Source: Treponema sp.
GTDB lineage: Bacteria > Spirochaetota > Spirochaetia > Treponematales > Breznakiellaceae
Direction of reading: 5' to 3'
Assembly: GCA_031266255.1 (NCBI GenBank)
Contig: JAISBK010000132.1
Span: 1 to 12,506, forward strand
DNA: 12,506 nt
The position numbers were made by a program, and so were the translations under genes. The notes beneath the pieces are model-generated. The model ran no database searches. It was not told where the DNA came from and worked only from the letters and a program-made list of their open reading frames with translations. This document shows, piece after piece, positions 1 through 7,238 of this stretch; position 1 is the first letter of the stretch, and every line of letters starts with the position of its first letter.

Positions 1-2
1 GA

Positions 3-110
3 CATCCTGTTGAAACCCGCGCGGAAGGCGCTTTACATCAAGGGGATAAGTACGACGCGGTCTGTCCAAACACCCCTGAGAAGCCAGATTCCGGTACAAA
101 CCCACGTTGA
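3..110 (+). CDS. 3' end of an unrecognised gene (partial)
   Basis: A reading frame is open from the left edge (first whole codon at 3) to a TGA at 108-110, giving 35 residues that end in DAVCPNTPEKPDSGTNPR. I do not recognise the protein. The end is polar and rich in proline and charge, as expected of a disordered tail. A second plus-strand frame begins 24 bases downstream, so the two may once have formed an operon. The frame is short and both flanks are degenerate, so it may itself be a relic or a chance open frame. Confidence 0.3.
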   Translation, partial: HPVETRAEGALHQGDKYDAVCPNTPEKPDSGTNPR

Positions 111-134
111 CCGGGACACGCTTAAGCCTGCGAG

Positions 135-935
135 TTGTTGGCGTATAGTACCCACCGCCGGGCCGAGGTCTGGTGGGGCTACCGCTGCGTATTGTCCCTG
201 CTTGAAGAATTACAGGAAAATCCCGCTGCAGACCGGGACATTGCCGATATCGGGAAGGATTTTGGGATAACGGTTCCGGATTTTGCCAAAATACCCCTGC
301 CCGAAGCGCCTGATACTGCTCAAATGGATGCCATTTTTGCGGATGTAAAGGGGAAAACCCAAAAGATGCGCGACAATGCAGACCCAAAAGTACAGAACAT
401 GGTGGAAGGCGCAGTGGAAGTGACCTTTCAGGAGTTTAAGAAAGTCCACGGCATACATCCCCTGGACTTGGTCAAACAGTTAGGTGCCCGTCTTGCCCAG
501 GACCGTGTCCCGATTGATCCAGCTTCTCCTGTTTTTGCGGCCCGTGATGATTTGCGGGCCAAACTCCAGGCAGTGCAAAAGGAAACCGTGGATACGATAA
601 AATCGGTACTTCCCCCCAAGGTTCCTCAACATGAGAAAAAGGTCCGGGATAATGCCCTGAACGCGGTGTACCGCTGGGTTGTTGCCCCTGACGAGGTGAA
701 CAGCAAGGCCTGCCTAGACAACGGTAACGAGTACCCCGACACCCCCCCTGCAGGGCTTCTGGCCTTAAGCGCGTTCTGAGCCTTCGGCAACCTCATACCC
801 GGGGTGGATGTGTTAAGCGGACGGGATAATTGGGAAGGAAGTTTGGTTGATGTAAAGGCTCCCCTCAAGAGCATCTCCGGAAAAGCGGGCGCTTCCGTTT
901 ACAAACGCAGGAAGCCAAAAATTCCGGGAATCTGA
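135..935 (+). pseudogene. Unrecognised ~266-codon gene broken by an in-frame TGA
   Basis: One frame runs from a TTG at 135 (an in-frame TAA lies at 123-125) to a TGA at 933-935. It is interrupted by a single TGA at 777-779. The 51 codons after that stop stay open and look like ordinary protein (AFGNLIPGVDVLSGRDNWEG), so the two parts were probably one gene. The first part holds AEVWWGYRCVLSLLEEL near the start, then a charged, probably helical region with many K, E, D and Q residues, and a proline-rich PDTPPAGLL just before the stop. A TGG (Trp) to TGA change is the simplest explanation of the stop. No good start codon or ribosome binding site is visible, so the 5' end may also be lost. I cannot assign a family or function. 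The alternative of stop-codon readthrough is not supported by anything visible. Confidence 0.55.
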
Positions 936-944
936 ACATATTTT

Positions 945-1321
945 ATGATGATAGCCGTGCTGGTGCTTATCGGACTATTGGATTCGTGTGTTTCATTGGA
1001 GGATAAAAGAATGACTCCTCAGGAGCGGAATGAAGCCACCATAATAGGTTCAGTTACAGCCACATGGACGTCAACCCATTTTCTTCATATTGTCAGCAAA
1101 AACAATATGAAGATTAGAGCTTGTGCTGCATTAAAGAAGGTTGCCCAGGGAACATAGACATACAGAATATTTCAATAAGTGGTTCATTCTCTGGCTGGAA
1201 TATATTGTGGGGATTTTTCTACTTCGTATCCCCTATCTTACTGGATGTACAAAAGATAACTGTGGTAGGCGATGTAGTCAATTATAGTTCACCAGCCCAA
1301 AATATCAACCGGACGATGTAA
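945..1321 (+). pseudogene. Relic of a small lipoprotein-like gene, frameshifted
   Basis: The first frame (945-1157) starts MMIAVLVLIGLLDSC, a short hydrophobic leader ending in a cysteine, which could be a loose spirochaete-type lipobox (LDSC). It continues to ALKKVAQ. The sense then passes to another frame at about 1150, reading GNIDIQNISISGSFSGW and later VQKITVVGDVV, and ends at TAA 1319-1321. The leader, the mixed alpha/beta middle and the closing 'KIT..GDVV' strand resemble small repeated treponemal lipoproteins of about 120 residues; this comparison is from memory, not a search. A small deletion near 1145-1155 is the likely cause of the frameshift. It probably encodes nothing now. Confidence 0.55.
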
Positions 1322-1476
1322 GCGATGAATCCGCTGTTTCTATTGGAAATATGCTGGGGGCAAATATTGTCATTACGGGAAGTATAACTGTGATGGGAAA
1401 CACGCAACATTTAACCCTAAAAGCCTTGGATGTAAAAAGCGCACAAATTGTTACTATGGCACGAGAGCAATATTAA
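1288..1476 (+). pseudogene. C-terminal relic of a CsgG/LpoB-like secreted protein
   Basis: The third frame is open from 1288 (after a TAG at 1285-1287) to TAA 1474-1476. It reads DDVSDESAVSIGNMLGANIV, then ITGSI, and ends LTLKALDVKSAQIVTMAREQY. This pattern of a 'VSDE.AVSIG.MLGA..VITGSI' strand-turn followed by 'L..KALDV..AQI' is the usual C-terminal end of CsgG/LpoB-like outer-membrane-associated proteins, which are abundant in treponemes. No start codon or signal peptide is present, so only about 60 codons of a much longer gene survive. It overlaps the end of the preceding relic in another frame, suggesting that a deletion fused two neighbouring genes. The family call rests on motif memory. 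Confidence 0.5.
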
Positions 1477-1573
1477 ACAAGCATAAGTCCGCCTACATCC
1501 ATGCCGGGGAACAGGTAAATTGTTTGCGGTTCTTGGCGCTACCCGCCAGAACGCCTCTGGGCCTTGAGGGCCC

Positions 1574-3022
1574 CTATTCCAAACCCAAGTGTTCCAGAGT
1601 GTTTCGTGCTTTCCGTGCCAGACTGGTGTTTTTGGGGTCATCCCGCAAGGTACGAAGCTCTGGAGCAAAAGAACGAAGCTCGTTTAGGGATATCATATCC
1701 AGGGCAGTGGACTTTTCTATGACCTCTCCAGAATCCAAGAAACGACGGACCAGGATTTCTATCTTCCCGGTTTTTGCCCGGCTGAGGACACCCAGAAAAC
1801 TGTTGTACAAGCTGGTTTGCTTGGTCTTTTTTGCCTCATCCAATTCGACGATCACCTTTTCTAGGTAAGCCCCTGGATCGTTGGCGATGAGCATTTCCGC
1901 GGCCCGGATTCTTATCCGGCTGGAATGTTTGCGTTCAGTAAAGAGCCCTTCAAGGATACCCTGGGCTTCAGCGTTTCCTATGGCGCCTAGGGCTTTTATG
2001 GCCTCATCTCGTACGTTAGGAACCTCGTCCCGTTCAGCCCGGTATTGGAGGTACGGTATGGCTGCGGTTAATTTTCGGGTGCCTGCAGCACTGGCAGCGC
2101 CGATACGGGTACGGTAATAAGAATCCCTGAAACTTTCCAGAATCGCATCATCTACGGATTTCCCTGAAAAAGGCCCTAAAGCCGCCACCGCGGTGGAACG
2201 TACATTAGGATCTGCGGAAGATATGGCCTCGAGAATCCCGTCCAGACCAGAACTGTCTCCGATTTTTGCCAGCCCTTCCAAGGCAGCCATGCGCAAGACC
2301 CCCCGTTCCTGATTGTTTCCGGCAATTTCGCTCAGGAGAGAAACCCCGGTCTGAGAACCGGTTTCTCCCAAGGCAACGATAAGTTCCCGGCGGTTTTGGT
2401 CAGGCGGATTCTCGTAGGTATAGAAGTCAATCAAGTATGCCGCGGTATCATCTTTGTTTTGGGTAGTCCCCCCTGCAGCTACCCGACCCAGGGCCCTGAA
2501 GGCTGCATCCATGAACTGGGAGTCCTGAGCATCCAGCAATTTCTCCAAAGGCCCAAGGGCATCAGGGGCTTTAACTTTACCTAGATAATCAATGGCCGCC
2601 ATAACCGTTTCAAAGGCCTCGTCATCCCGTTCTTCTATGGCCTTGACCGCCCGCTGCTCAAGACCCTGCTTGTTCCGGTCGCCAAAAAAGGTCAGTACTC
2701 CAGAGAGGATATGCTGATTCCGGGTGGTTCTGGACAATGCAATGAGTTCATCATCCAGGTTATTTTCACTTTTAGACTGAATAGACGCCTGATTACTCAC
2801 ACGCTCACTTTTTAAGGTCTGGATTAAGGCGGCGATCTCGGTTTCCGTACCATATCGAATGGTATCCAGCCGCTGCTGTTCCTCTGATTTGGTCGCGGCA
2901 CTTTCTGCAGCAAAAGCCAGGTTCGCAGGAAGAAGCATCCCGAAAAAACTGTACCAAAACAAGAAAAACAGGATGCCCGAAGAAGCCGTTAACGAGAAAG
3001 CCGTTGAAGTGGTGTATTTCAT
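1574..3022 (-). CDS. Exported HEAT-repeat protein
   Basis: This 482-residue protein begins with a long signal sequence (positively charged start, hydrophobic stretch about residues 8-37, likely cleavage after LAFAA near residue 39), so it should act in the periplasm or cell envelope. From about residue 140 to the end it consists of repeated helical pairs of HEAT or Armadillo type. Examples are AIDYLGKVKAPDALGPLEKL, LRMAALEGLAKIGDSSGL, VRSTAVAALG and VRDEAIKALGAIGN; the spacing of about 35-40 residues and the A-L-G-x-I-G turns are typical. Such solenoids bind other proteins; no catalytic motif is visible. Its ATG overlaps the tgt stop in an ATGA, so it is translationally coupled to tgt. It ends TAG at 1574-1576, facing the plus-strand relics. 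The partner is unknown. Confidence 0.85.
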   Translation of the reverse strand: MKYTTSTAFSLTASSGILFFLFWYSFFGMLLPANLAFAAESAATKSEEQQRLDTIRYGTETEIAALIQTLKSERVSNQASIQSKSENNLDDELIALSRTTRNQHILSGVLTFFGDRNKQGLEQRAVKAIEERDDEAFETVMAAIDYLGKVKAPDALGPLEKLLDAQDSQFMDAAFRALGRVAAGGTTQNKDDTAAYLIDFYTYENPPDQNRRELIVALGETGSQTGVSLLSEIAGNNQERGVLRMAALEGLAKIGDSSGLDGILEAISSADPNVRSTAVAALGPFSGKSVDDAILESFRDSYYRTRIGAASAAGTRKLTAAIPYLQYRAERDEVPNVRDEAIKALGAIGNAEAQGILEGLFTERKHSSRIRIRAAEMLIANDPGAYLEKVIVELDEAKKTKQTSLYNSFLGVLSRAKTGKIEILVRRFLDSGEVIEKSTALDMISLNELRSFAPELRTLRDDPKNTSLARKARNTLEHLGLE

Positions 3023-4155
3023 TGAGTATCTCCATCATAACAGGCTAAAAACGCCTGTTTAAATGCTAAAAACCGATCCTCCTCAATGGACTTGCGGGCA
3101 TTCCGTACGAGGTCATGCAAAAAATACAGGTTATGGTAACTTGCCAACATAGCGCAGAGGATCTCCTGGGTTTTAAAAAGGTGCCGTAAGTACGCCCTGC
3201 TATAGGTTCGGCAGACTTTACATGCACATACTTCATCTATCGGCCTAAAGTCAAGGCGATTTGCGCTTTTTTTGAGGGCCAGCGGACCCTGCCGGGTAAA
3301 CACATGGCCGATACGACCGGTTCTGGTGGGAAGCACACAATCGAAGAGGTCGATGCCCTGTTCAATAGCCGCCAGGATGTACTGGGGCGTGCCGATTCCC
3401 ATGACATACCGGGGTTTCTCCTGGGGCAAACGGGATGCAGTATAGGCCAGGTACTCCAAAAACACCTCTTGAGGCTCCCCTACGGAGAGGCCTCCGATAG
3501 CGATCCCCGGAGTTTCCGAGGCAATCACCGCTTCCACACTTTGTTCCCGCAGATCTTTAAAAAAATTACCCTGGACAATGGAAAAGAGCTTCCCCTGGTA
3601 TCCTGCACGTACCTGGGCATCCCAGGCTTGCTTTGCCTTATCAAGCCACTGGTTGGTAATCCAAAGACTTTCCTTGGCGTTTTTATAGGGGCTTTCCCAG
3701 GGAGTACACACATCAAGCTGCATCTGTATATCACTGTTGAGTAGGGCCTGAATCTCCACCGCCTTTTCAGGGCTTAAGATATGGGAAGAACCGTCAATGT
3801 GAGAACGGAATTCAACCCCTTCATCTCGTATTTTTCTAAGCCGCGCTAGGGAAAAGACCTGATACCCTCCTGAATCGGTTAAAATATTGCCCGGCCACTG
3901 CATAAAACTATGGAGGCTGCCTGCGGCAGCGATCACCTCGGTTCCTGGTCTGAGGTACAGGTGGTAGGTGTTGGCAAGAATGATCTCGAAGCCGATCTCC
4001 ATCAGGTCTTCCCTGGTGAGAGCTTTAACCGTTCCATTGGTTCCCACAGGCATGAACGCAGGGGTTGAAACCGGGCCGTGAGGTAAAACCATACGCCCAG
4101 TCCGGGCATGGCACGTAGGATCCCTATGATACAGGGTAAAAAATGATTCCCGCAT
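3019..4155 (-). CDS. tgt: Queuine tRNA-ribosyltransferase
   Basis: Tgt exchanges guanine-34 in the anticodon of Tyr, His, Asn and Asp tRNAs for preQ1 in bacteria, on the way to queuosine. I place the start at ATG 4155 (MRESFFTLYH), giving 378 residues, the usual family length. The frame stays open to 4245, but those 30 extra residues have no family counterpart and appear to be mobile-element debris. With this start: TPAFMPVGTNGTVKAL at 31-46, TDSGGYQV at 93-100 (substrate-binding Asp94), GGLSVGE at 221-227, and FDCVLPTR at 271-278 with the nucleophile Asp272. The zinc site is Cys310, Cys312, Cys315 and His341, with the spacing seen in characterised enzymes. All key residues are present, so the enzyme should be active. 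The stop overlaps the HEAT gene start. No Shine-Dalgarno precedes the ATG. Confidence 0.96.
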   Translation of the reverse strand: MRESFFTLYHRDPTCHARTGRMVLPHGPVSTPAFMPVGTNGTVKALTREDLMEIGFEIILANTYHLYLRPGTEVIAAAGSLHSFMQWPGNILTDSGGYQVFSLARLRKIRDEGVEFRSHIDGSSHILSPEKAVEIQALLNSDIQMQLDVCTPWESPYKNAKESLWITNQWLDKAKQAWDAQVRAGYQGKLFSIVQGNFFKDLREQSVEAVIASETPGIAIGGLSVGEPQEVFLEYLAYTASRLPQEKPRYVMGIGTPQYILAAIEQGIDLFDCVLPTRTGRIGHVFTRQGPLALKKSANRLDFRPIDEVCACKVCRTYSRAYLRHLFKTQEILCAMLASYHNLYFLHDLVRNARKSIEEDRFLAFKQAFLACYDGDTQ

Positions 4156-4161
4156 AGTTTT

Positions 4162-4189
4162 ACTATACTTGATCACCTGCGGTGGGCAA
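4162..4189 (-). promoter_or_regulatory. Candidate sigma-70 promoter giving a leaderless tgt mRNA
   Basis: On the minus strand TTGCCC (4189-4184) is followed after 16 bases by TATAGT (4167-4162). Six bases (AAAACT) then separate the -10 box from the tgt ATG, so the expected transcription start is at or within a base or two of the A of the start codon. No ribosome binding site lies close to this ATG; the nearest purine-rich stretch is about 20 bases away. Seen: the boxes and spacing. Inferred: leaderless transcription. Confidence 0.4.
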
Positions 4190-4229
4190 AGGGAGTACGG
4201 CGTGATTATTAAGGGAAGCGTACAACGGT

Positions 4230-4487
4230 CCCAATTATCTGTCATTATCCTGATTATGGCCTTCTTTACATCAGGTTTACAGCCGTTATAGCTCTATTCT
4301 GCGTAACCTATTTTATGAGATATTGCAGGCATACCGCTTTTTATCGTTTGAAGAACCATAGGAGCGGACATCTTCACTTCCGCAAAATGGACATTTTAAT
4401 GCTACTTGTACCATAACTTCCCCCTCATAAAGTTTTCGATATCTGGAGGTTTCCTCGATCGGGAGAGCATCCAAATCTTTTGATACC
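4230..4487 (-). mobile_element. IS1-family relic (left end and broken insA-like ORF)
   Basis: On the minus strand a GGTATCAAAAG end-like sequence (4487-4477) is followed 73 bases further on by an ATG at 4414. This frame reads MVQVALKCPFCGSEDVRSYG, continues to KKRYAC and stops at TAA 4313-4315. CPFC plus a later Cys with 'RYAC' is the N-terminal zinc-ribbon of InsA, the DNA-binding protein of IS1-type elements. A second piece in another frame, YNGCKPDVKKAIIRIMTDN (4290-about 4234), looks like the following helix-turn-helix region and runs into the frame upstream of tgt. No insB part or right end remains. A near-identical end sequence is found at 9721-9730. This fills the gap between thiQ and tgt. 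Confidence 0.6.
4313..4414 (-). pseudogene. InsA-like zinc-ribbon fragment
   Basis: A 33-codon frame has GAGGGGGAAG just ahead of the ATG as a ribosome binding site. Cys8 and Cys11 (CPFC) and Cys30 (RYAC) supply three of the four expected zinc ligands of an IS1-type InsA; the fourth is lost where the frame stops. InsA of IS1 is about 90 residues, so this is a truncated copy and presumably non-functional, although the short peptide could still be translated. Confidence 0.55.
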
Positions 4488-4494
4488 TATATGA

Positions 4495-4510
4495 TGGTTA
4501 CCGTTAACCA
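4495..4510 (-). repeat. Small perfect hairpin directly after thiQ
   Basis: TGGTTA (4495-4500) and TAACCA (4505-4510) form a perfect 6-bp stem with a 4-base loop immediately beyond the thiQ stop codon. On the transcribed minus strand no run of U follows, so it is a weak candidate for an intrinsic terminator. It may instead protect the mRNA end or be chance. Confidence 0.35.
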
Positions 4511-5587
4511 CTAGTTAAGGGTTGCGGGCTTTACAAAGCGCAGCAGCCTTTGATCGAGATAGAGTGTTACCGGAGCCCCTGGAGCAGGAATTGGCGCCCT
4601 CAGTCCCGCATCAACCCGGAGGAGGATTCCCGGGGGACCTTCCACTTCCAGAGTCAGCCGTTCTCCCTCAAAGATACGTTTCCTGAACAGGGCTGGTAAA
4701 ACCCTGTGCGTTTCCTCCTGGTAAAAGCCTTCTGCAAGGGATAGGGCGTCTCGGGGAATAAAAAGTAAGGGCCGTTTAGGGTCATAGTCTGAACCACAGG
4801 GTATACTCAAGTTTCCTAAGGCTGAGGAAACCATGATTTCCCCGGTTTTCCTCACTTTCCTTTCTATAGTACAGTCCAAGACCTGACCTGCACCAAAGAA
4901 CCGGGCCCCTGTTTCGGTTTGAGGGAACAGAAACATATCCCTGCTGGAACCGGTCTCCACGATGCGCCCTGCATCCATAAGGGCAATACGGTCTCCTAGA
5001 ACCGCGGCTTCTTCCCGGTCATGGGTAACAAAAATACAAGGCGCCTTGGACTCCAGCCGCAGGTCTAAAAATTCCTGTCTAATGTCCCGCCGCAAAGGAG
5101 CGTCCAGACTTGAAAAAGGCTCGTCCAGAAGCAGCACCCGGGGGGATACAGCCAAGGCCCTGGCTATGGCGACCCGCTGCTGTTCTCCTCCAGAAAGGGA
5201 ACTCACGGGCCGGTTTTCATATCCCGGCAGTCTGAGGATCCGCAACATTTCCCTAACCCGTATCTGCCGTTCCTTCTGAGGCGTTCCTTGGATAAAAAGG
5301 CCGTAAGCTATGTTTTTTCCCACACTCAGATGGGGAAACAAGGCCAAATCCTGAAACACCAGCGCAATATGCCGTTTCCAGGGAGGCAGCCGGCTTATAT
5401 CCTCACCGTTACTGCGAATACTCCCCTGTTCTGCCTGGATGAGTCCTGCGATGAGGTGGAGGGCAGTGGTTTTTCCACAACCTGAAGGACCGGCGAGGAC
5501 CAGAGTTTCCCCTTCGGTAAGCGTCAGATCCAGACAAATCGACCGATCGCGGTAGGTCTTGGTGAGGTTCTCTATTTCAAGGGTCAT
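4511..5587 (-). CDS. thiQ: Thiamine/TPP ABC transporter ATPase
   Basis: This is the cytoplasmic ATPase that powers the ThiBPQ importer. Motifs: Walker A GPSGCGKT (residues 33-40), Q-loop FQD (78-80), signature LSGGEQQR (131-138), Walker B VLLLDEP (151-157), D-loop SSLD (159-162) and H-loop His189 in VTHD. All are intact. At 358 residues it is much longer than the ~230-residue ThiQ of enterobacteria. The extra C-terminal ~120 residues (LFIPRDALSL, then LTLEVEG and a VTLYLDQRLLRF end) look like the TOBE-type regulatory domain of PotA/FbpC-like ATPases. The ATG at 5587 lies 11 bases inside the end of thiP. Sequence alone would fit iron or polyamine importers; the substrate call comes from thiB and the riboswitch. 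Confidence 0.9.
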   Translation of the reverse strand: MTLEIENLTKTYRDRSICLDLTLTEGETLVLAGPSGCGKTTALHLIAGLIQAEQGSIRSNGEDISRLPPWKRHIALVFQDLALFPHLSVGKNIAYGLFIQGTPQKERQIRVREMLRILRLPGYENRPVSSLSGGEQQRVAIARALAVSPRVLLLDEPFSSLDAPLRRDIRQEFLDLRLESKAPCIFVTHDREEAAVLGDRIALMDAGRIVETGSSRDMFLFPQTETGARFFGAGQVLDCTIERKVRKTGEIMVSSALGNLSIPCGSDYDPKRPLLFIPRDALSLAEGFYQEETHRVLPALFRKRIFEGERLTLEVEGPPGILLRVDAGLRAPIPAPGAPVTLYLDQRLLRFVKPATLN

Positions 5588-7238
5588 GATGTTCCCGATA
5601 GTTCCTGTTTGCGATAGGGAGTTGCGCTATATAAAAGAAGAATCCACAGCTCAGAATCAACAAGGTTCCCGCGGCACAAGCCGTCCCATACCGGTAGGAA
5701 CCAACGGCCCGGTAAATGAGCAAGGGCAGGGTCTCCCAATCGTCAAGACCTAACATCATGAGCGTATTGAGTTCCCCCAGGCTGAGAGCCGCAGAAAAAC
5801 CCCAGGCAGACCGAAGCCGCCGTGCTGAAATGGGCAGAGCTACGGAGAGTATCTGGAGTACCGGGCCTGCCCCACAGACCGAAGCCGCGTTGAGGGTATT
5901 GACCGGTACTGACTTCAGCCCCTGGGATAGGGCATGAAAGGCAAAGGGAAGCGCGCTTACCCCATGGATCAGCACCACGGCCCCAATGGAACGGGCGCTG
6001 GTTCTCCCATAAAGGCTCAACCAGCCAAGGCCCAAGACAATACCTGATGAGGCCAAGGGAGCTGTGGTACAAATCCGTAACAGGGTTCCCAGGCAGGAAA
6101 CGCCCTGATCCGCGTATTTGGCGGTTCCTGCAGCACACATAGCCAAGCTACATGCCAGCGTGGCAGCAAGAAAGGCCAGGATAAGGGAGCGGAAAAGCGC
6201 GGGGATGCTTCGTTCCCCCAAGGCGCGCCACCATTTCAAACTGATACTCGGGGCCGCGGCCCAGGAACTCCGCATCAAAAAGGACTCACCCAGGATGGAT
6301 AGCAATGGCCCTAACACTAAAACCAGAATTCCCAGGGCATACAGTATGCGAACCCCAGTCCCTAGCCGGGTTCCGCCGGTTTCCAGGGGCCGTTCTAAGG
6401 TATCCACCGGTATGGCCTGGGCCTTGCTTTCAAAAAACAAATACCCGGCAAAAATAAGCGCGGCTATACCGGTTTCCAGCAGAGCCAGGATACCGGCATT
6501 ATGAAAGTCCAGGGAAATCCGGGCATAGCGGTATATTTCTACTGCCAAGGTAGTGGCTGCCGGCCCTCCTCCCAACACCAACACCACCGCAAAGCTGGTA
6601 AAACTGTAGAGAAACACCATAAGAGAAGCGGCCATGAGGGAAGGAACCGCCAGGGGTAAGAGTACGGTAAACGCGGTTTTAAGCGGCGTTGCCCCCAAGG
6701 TTGCCGCTGCCGGGGTGTATGCCCTCCGGATTCGGCTTATACCGTCTCCCACTAAACGGATAACCAGGGGAAAATTATAAAACCCGTGGGCCAGAATGAT
6801 TGCCTGGGGCTTATAGAGGATATGGAATGGCCCTTCCTTGGCATGGGTCAGGGTCATCCCTAAGCGGTTAAGCCATCCGGCATTGCCGAAGAACAGCACA
6901 AAGCCCAAGACCACTAGGATCGAGGGTAGGGCAAAAGGTACGGCGCTTATGATACGCAAGATCCGGGAAAAGCGGGACCTGCTGTTCCCGATGAACCATG
7001 CCCCGGGAAGTCCCAAAGCCAAGGCCGCGAGGGTACTGAACAGGGCTTGGCGAAGGGTAAAGCCCAGGGTTGCCAAAAGAGAAGCGGCTCGCAAGGTTCC
7101 TTGTTCCGGGTTTCCTAAAGCCCCGGTAATCGACGCTCCGTAGGGAAGCATGAAAACTACCAGCACCGCAGCCAGAGGGGGTAGTGCGCAAACCCATAAG
7201 TGCCATTGGGGGCTGTTCCGGATCTTCTGTTGGTTCAC
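5577..7238 (-). CDS. thiP: Thiamine/TPP ABC transporter permease (fused, two domains)
   Basis: This inner-membrane protein forms the channel for ThiBPQ uptake. Its 553 residues contain about twelve hydrophobic helices arranged as two homologous permease halves. Each half carries an EAA-type loop for the ATPase: AAATLGATPLKTAFTVLLPL in the first half and AASVCGAGPVLQILSVALPI in the second. The last part, SLGELNTLMMLGLDDWETLP followed by YRAVGSYR, matches the end of known ThiP proteins. The start is a GTG at 7238 that shares GTGA with the thiB stop, so translation is coupled. The ThiQ start lies within its last codons. Length and fold agree with ThiP (about 540 residues). FbpB-type iron permeases share the architecture, but the neighbours argue for thiamine. 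Confidence 0.92.
   Translation of the reverse strand: MNQQKIRNSPQWHLWVCALPPLAAVLVVFMLPYGASITGALGNPEQGTLRAASLLATLGFTLRQALFSTLAALALGLPGAWFIGNSRSRFSRILRIISAVPFALPSILVVLGFVLFFGNAGWLNRLGMTLTHAKEGPFHILYKPQAIILAHGFYNFPLVIRLVGDGISRIRRAYTPAAATLGATPLKTAFTVLLPLAVPSLMAASLMVFLYSFTSFAVVLVLGGGPAATTLAVEIYRYARISLDFHNAGILALLETGIAALIFAGYLFFESKAQAIPVDTLERPLETGGTRLGTGVRILYALGILVLVLGPLLSILGESFLMRSSWAAAPSISLKWWRALGERSIPALFRSLILAFLAATLACSLAMCAAGTAKYADQGVSCLGTLLRICTTAPLASSGIVLGLGWLSLYGRTSARSIGAVVLIHGVSALPFAFHALSQGLKSVPVNTLNAASVCGAGPVLQILSVALPISARRLRSAWGFSAALSLGELNTLMMLGLDDWETLPLLIYRAVGSYRYGTACAAGTLLILSCGFFFYIAQLPIANRNYREHHDP

Noticed and set aside
210..458. Minus-strand open frame of 82 codons
   Set aside because: It is the mirror of the plus-strand frame and lacks a ribosome binding site and recognisable content.
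777..779. In-frame TGA read as selenocysteine
   Set aside because: No SECIS-like hairpin is evident right after it, the context is not a redox motif, and other damage nearby points to a nonsense mutation. The same applies to the TGA at 10002-10004 in the ispH relic.
1534..1573. Inverted repeats after the HEAT gene (TGGCG/CGCCA and GGGCC/GGCCC) as intrinsic terminators
   Set aside because: Stems are only about 5 bp and no U-run follows on the minus strand.
4156..4245. Longer Tgt protein starting at 4245
   Set aside because: The 30 extra residues match no Tgt feature and continue upstream into IS1-like debris; the family N-terminus aligns with the ATG at 4155.
5716..7143. Several plus-strand open frames opposite thiP
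   Set aside because: They are rich in R, A, P and S as expected from the antisense of a G+C-rich membrane protein gene, and have no supporting start signals.
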